64,000 nucleotides of DNA from Paenibacillus jilunlii (lineage in GTDB: Bacteria > Bacillota > Bacilli > Paenibacillales > Paenibacillaceae). Positions 57,461-64,000 of the stretch are shown here, piece by piece; the stretch's first letter is position 1, and the number at the start of each line of letters is the position of its first letter. Where the stretch lies: contig NZ_FNGM01000007.1 of NCBI RefSeq assembly GCF_900102965.1, positions 56,686-120,685 of the forward strand. Reading direction: 5' to 3'. Position numbers and translations under genes: made by a program. Under the pieces are notes generated by a model. The model had not been told where the DNA came from. It saw only the letters and a list, made by a program, of their open reading frames with translations, and did no database searches.

Positions 57461-57611
57461 TTCCGGCACCGCCTTCTTCCGCCCGCTCTCAGTCTCCGCT
57501 GCTGCTCAGGCATGTCTTGATGATGTACATAGTCTTTTTAAGAATAACGTAAACGGGTGCCATTCTCAAATCTTCCTGCCGCCATTCCTAAATATATGAA
57601 GCCTCATATTT

Positions 57612-57634
57612 AAAAAAAGTCCCCTAAGGGACTT
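57612..57634 (-). terminator. Terminator after ric
   Basis: AAGTCCC and GGGACTT form a short stem, followed by TTTTTTT on the minus strand. Confidence 0.85.
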
Positions 57635-57651
57635 GTGGATTGCTCAAGGTT

Positions 57652-58383
57652 CTATTGGTAACGCAGGAACAGGATATTATTCTCCAGATGGACATGCTCA
57701 AAGGTCATTCCCTCCAGCTCTTCAAGCCGGGCATAGGTGAGACGATAGGTGGTGCAGGCGTGCTCCGGCGGTGTGTAATCATTGGTAACTCTCCGCAGCT
57801 CGCGCAAAATATCGCCCGCCCCGTCATGCTCCGCTTCCAGCGTACGCAGAAGTCCACGCAGCTCAGTCAGGCTGTCCTCTGTAGGATTCTTCTCATAATC
57901 CAGCATTTTGGGGAACTCGCTTTCTTCTTCCTTGGCCGTATGCTCCAGCAATTCCTCCCGCAGCGTATGGAACAGCCGGTGCACTTCCGCCAAATGCGGG
58001 GAATCCTCACCGTGTACGCGGAAGACCTTGGTCACATTCTGGGCAATCAGCGGGAGCTCCTCGCGCAAATATCTGTGATGCTTATTGATAATGTATTCGA
58101 CCAGCTCTTCTGACGAAGCTTCATTCCAAGCCGTATCTTCTTCCAGCACCGGATGTTCGGCCCGCAGCTTGTTCAGATCCTCGAGCACTGCTCCCGTATC
58201 AAGCCCTTTTTCTGCTGCAGCCTCTGCCAAAGGTTTTGCGCCTCCGCAGCAGAAATCGATCCGCTGCGCCTTGAAATAATCCGCCGCTTTGGGGAATTGA
58301 AGGACGATATCTCTAACCATCGCTTCACCGGAAAAATGGACGGAGCCCTCCGTCACTGTATTGTTAAATTGTTTGGCCGTCAT
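57652..58383 (-). CDS. ric: Iron-sulfur cluster repair di-iron protein (Ric/ScdA/YtfE)
   Basis: It repairs Fe-S clusters damaged by nitric oxide or peroxide. The 243-residue protein has the N-terminal DUF542 motif RIDFCCGG near residue 42 and a hemerythrin-like domain from about residue 90. Its di-iron ligands lie in NKHHRYLREELP, EVHRLFHTLREELLEH, LEAEHDGAGD and FEHVHLENNILF. Nitrite reduction and fermentation genes nearby make nitrosative stress plausible. A weaker Fnr-type site lies upstream. Confidence 0.94.
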   Translation of the reverse strand: MTAKQFNNTVTEGSVHFSGEAMVRDIVLQFPKAADYFKAQRIDFCCGGAKPLAEAAAEKGLDTGAVLEDLNKLRAEHPVLEEDTAWNEASSEELVEYIINKHHRYLREELPLIAQNVTKVFRVHGEDSPHLAEVHRLFHTLREELLEHTAKEEESEFPKMLDYEKNPTEDSLTELRGLLRTLEAEHDGAGDILRELRRVTNDYTPPEHACTTYRLTYARLEELEGMTFEHVHLENNILFLRYQ

Positions 58384-58459
58384 GCTGGCCCCTCCCTTAC
58401 GTTGTTGGTTTAGGTTTTCTTTTTACCCTCTTACCTTAACGCTGGCGGAAGTGGCTGCT

Positions 58460-58475
58460 TGTGATTGTACGCACT
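58460..58475. promoter_or_regulatory. Weak Fnr-type site upstream of ric
   Basis: TGTGATTGTACGCACT matches the half site TGTGA exactly and has one mismatch in the other half (GCACT). Its centre is about 41 bp from the start predicted by a poor -10 (TAAGGT at 58438-58433). Confidence 0.5.
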
Positions 58476-58575
58476 AAATATAAAAAATTTTAATGAACGT
58501 CAGAAACTCAAGCATAATTTAGTAAGATAAGTTCAACGATTATATCTTCTCTACATCCGCACATGTAAAATATAT

Positions 58576-58604
58576 TTGACATTATGAATGGTATATATTA
58601 CATT
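58576..58604 (+). promoter_or_regulatory. Candidate promoter of the XRE regulator gene
   Basis: TTGACA and TACATT are separated by 17 bp, 18 bp upstream of the start codon. Confidence 0.55.
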
Positions 58605-58621
58605 TTAATCGAGGTGATGGG

Positions 58622-58837
58622 ATGGGGAAAAATTTAAGGCTGAAGGCCGCCAGAGCGGCAAAAGATATGTCGCAGAAGCAGCTGGCAGATGCTGTGGGAG
58701 TTACCAGACAGACAATTATTGCTATCGAGAACGGTGACTACAATCCCACGATCAGATTGTGCATTGATATTTGCTTAACCTTGGGCAAGACGCTGGATCA
58801 ACTTTTTTGGGAGGGTGCTGAGCATGGGGAGAACTAA
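58622..58837 (+). CDS. Small XRE-type transcriptional regulator
   Basis: A 71-residue protein that is little more than a helix-turn-helix domain. SQKQLADAVGVTRQTIIAIE is the HTH and ENGDYNPTIRLCIDICLTLG the following helices. It resembles YozG-like regulators with a C terminus ending LDQLFWEG. GAGGTGATGG precedes the ATG. It overlaps the next gene by 14 bp, suggesting regulator and membrane protein act as a pair and may autoregulate. Confidence 0.93.
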   Translation: MGKNLRLKAARAAKDMSQKQLADAVGVTRQTIIAIENGDYNPTIRLCIDICLTLGKTLDQLFWEGAEHGEN

Positions 58838-59261
58838 TCTGGACGAAAGACAATTGCAAAAAAAGCACAAGGCGGGGAATCAGGCGTTTATCCTGCTGGC
58901 CTTCCTGCTGCTCGCGGATATGGGTCTGCAAAATTACGGAATTCATTGGCTTGAATATCCCCTGAGCAACTACGTTATTTTTCTTGTTGGTGTGGGTTCT
59001 TACCTGGTGCGGATCATCTGGAACGGTTCCTATGTAGGGCCGGGCAGCGGGAATCTGACGGCTAATGGCAGAAGCATATTGGGTGCCGTTCTGGCCATTC
59101 TTGTCGCATTATGCGTCATCACCGCCGCCTGGATGGGCTCATCCGGAAAAACATCTGGCGGCACCGGACCGGCCATTCTGATGATTTTTACAGCTGTTGG
59201 ACTGGTTATCCTGGGTACGGTGTTCTGGATCAGATGCAGAAACAACCGGGAGGATGCTTAA
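58824..59261 (+). CDS. Membrane protein paired with XRE regulator
   Basis: A 145-residue membrane protein. An N-terminal charged segment (NLDERQLQKKHKAGNQ) precedes four hydrophobic helices at about 21-35, 47-66, 85-105 and 115-138. It ends WIRCRNNREDA. The Firmicutes operon pattern of a tiny XRE regulator followed by a DUF-type membrane protein is common, but the function is unknown. The start at 58824 uses GGGAGGG about nine bases upstream; an alternative ATG-like start is nine bases earlier. Confidence 0.8.
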   Translation: MGRTNLDERQLQKKHKAGNQAFILLAFLLLADMGLQNYGIHWLEYPLSNYVIFLVGVGSYLVRIIWNGSYVGPGSGNLTANGRSILGAVLAILVALCVITAAWMGSSGKTSGGTGPAILMIFTAVGLVILGTVFWIRCRNNREDA

Positions 59262-59352
59262 TATTCCGATTGCCCTGATTTTAGCCCGGCACTGTACAAC
59301 TTATCCTTTGCAGCTTTCATGACGTATCCGCTAAGCACAACAAATACACAAC

Positions 59353-59382
59353 AAAAAACACCCCTTAATCGAGGTGTTTTCT
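59353..59382. terminator. Bidirectional terminator
   Basis: AAACACC and GGTGTTT flank a loop with T-runs on both strands, between the convergent membrane protein gene and the hypothetical gene at 59408. Confidence 0.75.
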
Positions 59383-59407
59383 TGACGATATTCCCTTGCT
59401 CATGGCT

Positions 59408-60130
59408 CTATTTCACATTTGCCCGCATATACGTCCGCTTGCCCTGCGCATCCTTCAAATAAGGACCCAGCCCGGCAAAACGCGAGTGGTCGACATAGAC
59501 GCCAGTCATCCAGCGGCCTTCGGTCAGGCCTCCGTTCCACTGCAGCACCAGATCGGGAGCAGCGATCCACTCCTGATACACCCGGATGTTCGCTTCCTGG
59601 TATTCTTTGCAGCGCTTGCCGTTTTCAATCAGGCGCTGTTTGGTCAGATAGGTAGGTACGAAGTATGTGGAGATCGTATCCAGATCGGCCTCATCCAGAA
59701 AAGCCTCCTCACCCAGATAGGGCTGGAAGAGCACGGTATTTTCATACATCGACCAAATCACTGCCTGCAGCACCATGCTCTGCCGGATGCCATTATGATA
59801 GGTGAATCTGCGCTGCTGCCCAGAGGATGGAAAAGCCGGACCTGCCGAAGGCTCCAGGCAATGACGCTCACAACCGATACATTTCCAGCCCGCCTGGCTC
59901 TGAATCCATTTTTGAAAAACACTGCCGCTATCGTTATCCCCTTTATATAAGGAAGAGATGATCTCATAAGGTACCCCAATCCAGTCGTTCCACAAGGAAT
60001 CGGGAAGGTGGCTGTGAAGCATGAACAGCACTTTGTCGTAAATTAGCTGCACCCTGATTGAAGCACTCTCCAGTTCGGCAACATCTTTTTTTCCATAGGT
60101 TATTTCCCGGGAAAACAAGGTGGTTGTCAT
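59408..60130 (-). CDS. Conserved-looking hypothetical protein with a Cys motif
   Basis: I do not recognise this 240-residue protein. It is soluble, with no signal peptide or membrane helix. A notable cluster is WKCIGCERHCLEP near residue 82, a CxxCxxxC pattern that could bind zinc or a cluster. Other visible segments are RFTYHNGIRQSMVLQAVIWS and a C-terminal WNGGLTEGRWMTGVYVDHS. The ribosome binding site is AGGAGGCGAGGAAGAT-like. It stands alone between terminators. No function is proposed. Confidence 0.72.
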   Translation of the reverse strand: MTTTLFSREITYGKKDVAELESASIRVQLIYDKVLFMLHSHLPDSLWNDWIGVPYEIISSLYKGDNDSGSVFQKWIQSQAGWKCIGCERHCLEPSAGPAFPSSGQQRRFTYHNGIRQSMVLQAVIWSMYENTVLFQPYLGEEAFLDEADLDTISTYFVPTYLTKQRLIENGKRCKEYQEANIRVYQEWIAAPDLVLQWNGGLTEGRWMTGVYVDHSRFAGLGPYLKDAQGKRTYMRANVK

Positions 60131-60319
60131 CTTCCTCGCCTCCTAAAAGTTTTGTTGGCATTAGCCTGAAAATGATATACTTTTTCTGTTAACGTTGCCA
60201 TATTCAACTATATCAGAATTTTACATGTGCATGTGCCATACGACAGAGATAGGCGGCAACTTTTTTCTATTATATTATATTCTGACATGTTATGTGCATT
60301 TTTATTTTGCGGCAGTTTG
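60131..60319. other. AT-rich intergenic region
   Basis: No gene seen. It presumably holds the promoter of the hypothetical gene at 59408. TTGCCATATTCAACTATATC near 60195-60215 is a loose promoter-like stretch. Confidence 0.4.
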
Positions 60320-60354
60320 AAAAAAGCCCCGCTCTCCATCCGGAAAGGGGGCTA
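60320..60354 (-). terminator. Terminator after the HxlR-type regulator gene
   Basis: TAGCCCCC and GGGGCT form the stem across a long loop, followed by TTTTTTC on the minus strand. Confidence 0.75.
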
Positions 60355-60377
60355 TCTACAGGACATTTAAGCGGGTG

Positions 60378-60695
60378 CTATTCGACCCAGCTCTCCGCCC
60401 ATGACTGAATTTGCTGCATAACCGGCTCAAGCGCGCGGCCTTTAGTTGTTAGTTCATACTCGATGCGTACGGGTGTTTCCGGGTACACATGGCGTACCAG
60501 AATTCCTTCACACTCCAGGTCCTTCATTCGTTCGGACAACATCTTATCGCTCATCGACGGGATTAGACCGGAAATATCCTTGAACCGTTTGGGTCCGCTC
60601 ATCAATGTCTGAATAATAAGTCCATTCCAACGTTTACCTAAGAAGGAGAAGGCCGATTCGAATCGAGGGCACATCGTCAATTGATGTTCTTCCAT
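60378..60695 (-). CDS. HxlR family transcriptional regulator
   Basis: A 105-residue winged-helix regulator. Family motifs include CPRFESAFSFLGKRWNGLII, RFKDISGLIPSMSDKMLSERM and VRIEYELTTKGRAL, with a single N-terminal cysteine (MCPRFES) that in some relatives senses electrophiles. GAGGTGAG supports the ATG at 60695; an in-frame GTG occurs at 60704. There is no obvious target gene next to it. Confidence 0.92.
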   Translation of the reverse strand: MEEHQLTMCPRFESAFSFLGKRWNGLIIQTLMSGPKRFKDISGLIPSMSDKMLSERMKDLECEGILVRHVYPETPVRIEYELTTKGRALEPVMQQIQSWAESWVE

Positions 60696-60790
60696 TATTC
60701 TCACCTCTCACTTTCGAAACTTACTATAAGTTAGTATATATAATTTTAACACATTTATAACCTAATGAACATCGTTTGGCAAAAAAAAGT

Positions 60791-61114
60791 TCAATCCTCT
60801 AAGTCTTGCCGCAGTTTCCTCCCCGCTATCGCCTCAGACACAACATATGCGAGGTCATCATTGCTGTACAGGGACAGCACCCCAAGCACGGTATCGTCGG
60901 AAATAAATCCCGCTTCATCCATGGGCACAGTCAGTGACAGCGCATGGCTCAGCGCCGCATTTCCTTCCTGCTGCGGATAGGCCTGAAGATACAGGGCATG
61001 CGGGTCCAGCTTGTTGTTCACACACCACTGGGCAAAAACCAGGATCATCATTTCCTCATCCCGCTTGTAGCTCTCGATGATTTGTTCTTCCGTGGATTTG
61101 CGGTAATCATCCAT
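60791..61114 (-). CDS. Small hypothetical protein
   Basis: A 107-residue acidic, soluble protein, unrecognised. It is mostly helical in appearance: DDYRKSTEEQIIESYKRDEEMM, split here as DDYRKSTEEQ and IIESYKRDEEMM, then FAQWCVNNKLDPHALYLQAYP. AGAAAGGAGGGAACAAC precedes the ATG at 61114. It follows the oxidoreductase gene and may share its transcript, since only 26 bp separate them. Confidence 0.72.
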   Translation of the reverse strand: MDDYRKSTEEQIIESYKRDEEMMILVFAQWCVNNKLDPHALYLQAYPQQEGNAALSHALSLTVPMDEAGFISDDTVLGVLSLYSNDDLAYVVSEAIAGRKLRQDLED

Positions 61115-61140
61115 GTTGTTCCCTCCTTTCTGCTCCTTCA

Positions 61141-62076
61141 TCAATCGGCTAATTTCGCCGCCAGCTCATGGCTGGACAGGACGGCTGAAGCGGATATGCC
61201 GCATTGCAATGGTGCCTCCATGCTGTTCAAAAAATGATGCACCACACCACTGAAGCCCCTGCGTTCAAGCACGGTATCCCAGCTCCCGGAATGCTGTATG
61301 CGCGGCAGTGAGCCTTTCTCGTACAGCGTTGCCCGCTCCATGTCCACAACCTCTACAGACCTGCCATTGCCGTGCAGCTCCAGCTTCTCCAGGTCTGCAC
61401 CCGCATCCCGTACCATGCTGTACATACCGGTCGCCCCCTGATTCCAGCCCAGCATCCCGGAAGCTTGCAGCAGCCGGCCGGTCTCGTCAGCCTTCAGACT
61501 GCTGTGCAGCAGTCCGGCATCTCCCCCGCATAACCAGAGCAGCAGATCCAGCATATGGATCAGATCGTCATGGACGGTCTCACGGCTGGAGCCGGATTGC
61601 AGCCTGGTCCGGTGCTTGAACGCCTGGCAGGCGCTGATGCCGCCTGTTGTATCCAGCCAGGCTTTGGCGTCCGTATACATGGGCGCGTAGCGGCGGTTGA
61701 AGCCCACACCCAGCAGCAGCCCCTTCTCTTCAGCGAAGCCGGCCATCCGGCGGGATTCTTCCAGATCATAGGACAGCGGCTTGTCCACATATACCGATAT
61801 TCCATGATTTAAACATTTCATAACAATATCATAATGTGTGGGGGTTGGGCTATGCACAAATACCGCATCCGGCCCCCAGGACAGCAGCTCATTCAGATCC
61901 GTAGTGCCTCTGGGAAAACGGTAAGAATGGACAACCCCCTGCACGGTGGACGGCGAATGGCTGAGCACCCCTACCACTTCTACCTGATCATGGCGGGAAA
62001 GCAGCGGCAGATAGACTTTGCGGGCGATGTCGCCGAGGCCAACCATTGCCACCTTTGTGCGTCCGGTAATTTTCAT
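61141..62076 (-). CDS. Gfo/Idh/MocA family oxidoreductase
   Basis: A 311-residue NAD(P)-dependent oxidoreductase, probably acting on a sugar or inositol derivative. The Rossmann motif VAMVGLGDIARKVYLP lies at the N terminus, the catalytic lysine in YVDKPLSY and the second-domain histidines in VHDDLIHMLDLLLWL. AGGGAGATATGCTT fits the ATG at 62076. It resembles the MviM/IolX-like branch; the substrate is unknown. Confidence 0.92.
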   Translation of the reverse strand: MKITGRTKVAMVGLGDIARKVYLPLLSRHDQVEVVGVLSHSPSTVQGVVHSYRFPRGTTDLNELLSWGPDAVFVHSPTPTHYDIVMKCLNHGISVYVDKPLSYDLEESRRMAGFAEEKGLLLGVGFNRRYAPMYTDAKAWLDTTGGISACQAFKHRTRLQSGSSRETVHDDLIHMLDLLLWLCGGDAGLLHSSLKADETGRLLQASGMLGWNQGATGMYSMVRDAGADLEKLELHGNGRSVEVVDMERATLYEKGSLPRIQHSGSWDTVLERRGFSGVVHHFLNSMEAPLQCGISASAVLSSHELAAKLAD

Positions 62077-62224
62077 AAGCATATCTCCCTTGATTGCGTG
62101 TAGTTCCTTTTCCTTTTAGACGTATTATACCGTGACAAGCCGCGGCAACAAATGATCTTTGCTTCATTAAAAGCATTTTTTTCAGTATGATGAGATGAAT
62201 GAAGGACAGAAAGGGCATAGTAGA

Positions 62225-62839
62225 ATGAGAAAATGGCTGACGGTATTGCTGTATGTTTCGGGGATTTTCCTCGCGTTTATCTACAGGTATGACATCCTGG
62301 CCTGGCTGCGGCAGGACCATAATGTCTTTCTGGGCCTCGGTGCCGCCACTTTACTGGCGCTGTTCCCTGTGGTGCCTTATAAGCTGATTATCGGGATATA
62401 CGGTTATGCCTATGGAAGTCTGACCGCTGCCGTGATTTGCTGGAGTGCCTCCACCCTGGCCGGGGCGATGATCTATGGTATTGTTAAATACATGTTCCAG
62501 GCAAAAGCCGGCAAATATCTGACTTCTGTACCTGCCCTGGGCAAGTTTACATCCGCCGTGCAGCGGAGGCCGTTTGCCGCTGTGGTCCTGGCCCGGCTGG
62601 CTCCTGTCATCCCGCAGATGGCGGTTAACATTTACGCGGGGGCTGCCGGTTTACCCTTTTGGAGCTATCTCACCGCATCCGGACTCGGCAAAATCCCCGG
62701 CATCGCCTTATATGCTTTTCTCGGAGGCCAGCTCTTCGACCATCCTCGGACCGGCCTGATGGCTATCCTTATATATGTGGTTGTGCTCGCTCTGGCTGTA
62801 TTAGCGCTCCGCCCGCGGTCGCTTTGGACCAAGGATTGA
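62225..62839 (+). CDS. TVP38/TMEM64 (VTT domain) membrane protein
   Basis: A DedA-like VTT/SNARE-associated family membrane protein, about 204 residues, with several helices. Family signatures are ALFPVVPYKLIIGIYGYAYG and the re-entrant segment LARLAPVIPQMAVNIYAGAAG. These proteins affect membrane lipid transport or proton-linked homeostasis; a specific role is not established. An ATG at 62195 also opens the frame, but AGAAAGGG is spaced for the one at 62225. Confidence 0.92.
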   Translation: MRKWLTVLLYVSGIFLAFIYRYDILAWLRQDHNVFLGLGAATLLALFPVVPYKLIIGIYGYAYGSLTAAVICWSASTLAGAMIYGIVKYMFQAKAGKYLTSVPALGKFTSAVQRRPFAAVVLARLAPVIPQMAVNIYAGAAGLPFWSYLTASGLGKIPGIALYAFLGGQLFDHPRTGLMAILIYVVVLALAVLALRPRSLWTKD

Positions 62840-62940
62840 CGAAATAGCCTGGAATGGCGGCCTGGTGGCAGGCTGCACCTTTTTGTTTTATAATCACATT
62901 GTGATCTATTTAATTGCAATCTATGAATGGAGGGATATTC

Positions 62941-63927
62941 ATGAGTGATATTCAAGCTGACAATATACGCAGTAAAACAGAAAAAGCTACATTTGCCGGG
63001 GGCTGCTTCTGGTGCATGGTATCTCCTTTTGAAGAATTGCCGGGGATTGTCGAGATCGTATCCGGGTATACCGGCGGACATACCGTTAACCCGACCTATG
63101 AGGAAGTCTGCTCAGAAACTACGGGACATGTGGAAGCGGTGCAGATCACCTTTAATCCCGATATTTTCCCATATACCAAGCTGCTGGAGCTGTTCTGGCA
63201 GCAGATCGACCCTACCGATGCCGGCGGACAATTCTATGACCGTGGAACTTCATACGGCACCGCCATCTTCACCCACTCCGAAGAGCAGCGGCAGCAGGCG
63301 GAAGCCTCCAAGGCGGCGTTGCAGGCCAGCGGACGTTTCTCCGCTCCGATTGTGACGCCGATTCTGCCGGCCAAGCCGTTTTACCGTGCGGAAGAGTACC
63401 ACCAGGGTTACCATCACAAGAATCCCGGCCACTATAAACGGTACCGCCAGGGCTCCGGCCGGGACGCCTTTATTGAGGAGCATTGGAAGCACAAGGAAGA
63501 TAAAGCTAGTCTGAAGGAGCGGCTGACTCCGCTGCAATTTGAAGTCACTCAGAACAATGCAACCGAATCCCCTTTCCGCAACGAGTTCTGGGATCATCAC
63601 GGGGATGGCATCTATGTGGACATTGTATCCGGAGAGCCGCTGTTCAGCTCCCAGGACAAATTCGATTCCGGCTGCGGCTGGCCCAGCTTCACCCGTCCGA
63701 TCCGTGACTATTCGGTCAAAGAGAAAACCGATCTCAGCCATCTGATGATCCGCACCGAAGTCCGCAGCAAAACAGCCGATTCCCATCTCGGGCATGTCTT
63801 CAACGACGGTCCCGGTCCGAATGGCCTGCGTTACTGCATTAATTCAGCGGCATTGCGTTTTGTTCCAAAAGAAGATCTGGAAAAAGAAGGCTACGGTGAG
63901 TACCGCGCACTGTTCCAACAGGCGTAA
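62941..63927 (+). CDS. msrAB: Fused methionine sulfoxide reductase MsrA-MsrB
   Basis: It repairs both sulfoxide diastereomers of oxidised methionine. The 328-residue protein has an MsrA domain (about 15-175) with C22 in GGCFWC and the [12 protein letters not shown] and YHQGYHHKN motifs. The MsrB domain (about 185-325) has [16 protein letters not shown] with catalytic C299 and SHLGHVF. The two CxxC zinc pairs of some MsrB proteins are absent. TGGAGGGATATTC precedes the ATG at 62941. It is the last complete gene. Confidence 0.97.
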   Translation: MSDIQADNIRSKTEKATFAGGCFWCMVSPFEELPGIVEIVSGYTGGHTVNPTYEEVCSETTGHVEAVQITFNPDIFPYTKLLELFWQQIDPTDAGGQFYDRGTSYGTAIFTHSEEQRQQAEASKAALQASGRFSAPIVTPILPAKPFYRAEEYHQGYHHKNPGHYKRYRQGSGRDAFIEEHWKHKEDKASLKERLTPLQFEVTQNNATESPFRNEFWDHHGDGIYVDIVSGEPLFSSQDKFDSGCGWPSFTRPIRDYSVKEKTDLSHLMIRTEVRSKTADSHLGHVFNDGPGPNGLRYCINSAALRFVPKEDLEKEGYGEYRALFQQA

Positions 63928-63941
63928 CGAACCGGTGTGGC

Positions 63942-64000
63942 CGGCATTTCTGCCGTCGTTTCCGGGCAAAGCAGCCTTCGGCGCTTTAACAACGGCATTT
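63942..64000. repeat. Diverged 51-bp repeat unit at the right edge
   Basis: GCATTTCTGCCGTCGTTTCC, GGGCAAAGCAGCCTTCGGCG and TTTAACAACGGCATTT match the 517-720 tandem unit at most positions and in the same orientation. The array may continue beyond the window. Confidence 0.85.

Overview
This window comes from an endospore-forming, facultatively anaerobic Bacillota chromosome, most likely Paenibacillus. The genus is inferred from gene content and order, not from a search. The left arm (efp, a Xaa-Pro peptidase, yqhR, yqhQ, a small membrane gene, yqhO, mntR) matches the Bacillus subtilis yqh locus without aroQ. A spore photoproduct lyase points to a spore former. YesM/YesN-type sensor pairs beside sugar ABC transporters without their own ATPase are typical of Paenibacillus.

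Layout. 1-930: no convincing gene; one copy of a dispersed repeat and four 51-bp tandem units. 935-10050: the yqh-type block, mntR, a spore photoproduct lyase and a CcdA-like protein. 10140-13741: a zinc ABC transporter whose permease gene is separated from the ATPase gene by about 1 kb of repeat-rich DNA; two Zur-like operators precede the binding-protein gene. 14732-17827: metG behind a T-box leader with an AUG specifier, then yidD and zur. 17987-20278: a large secreted stalk/PKD-like protein. 20687-32246: sugar sensing and uptake: an MFS transporter, a three-component system (binding protein, kinase, AraC-type regulator), then a second kinase/regulator pair with an ABC transporter. 32477-38494: pflA, pflB and adhE for mixed-acid fermentation. 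38870-45518: a second sugar ABC transporter with kinase and regulator. 46239-51618: an esterase and a GH65 phosphorylase/beta-phosphoglucomutase locus in which one GH65 gene has an internal deletion and pgmB has a frameshift. 51974-58383: fnr, nirC-nirD-nirB, a lipoprotein and the iron-sulfur repair gene ric. 58622-63927: small regulators, an oxidoreductase, a VTT membrane protein and a fused msrAB. The 51-bp repeat motif returns at the extreme right end.

How it fits together. The clearest theme is oxygen-limited metabolism under Fnr. The fnr gene encodes the Bacillus-type protein with a C-terminal cysteine cluster. Sites of the form TGTGA-N6-TCACA occur upstream of fnr, nirB, pflB and adhE, and a weaker one precedes ric. 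At nirB and pflB the site sits about 41.5 bp from the predicted start with a good -10 box. Zinc supply is a second closed circuit, with Zur and Zur boxes on znuA inside the same window. Carbohydrate sensing is a third: three YesM-type kinases, three AraC-type regulators and an extra binding-protein sensor.

Noncoding DNA is unusually structured: a 51-bp tandem array, a three-copy family of about 150 bp, a 260-bp element with perfect 17-bp terminal inverted repeats, and a group of short AT-rich repeats between znuC and znuB. No tRNA, rRNA or CRISPR array was seen. Starts were chosen from ribosome binding sites and are sometimes internal to the longest open frame.
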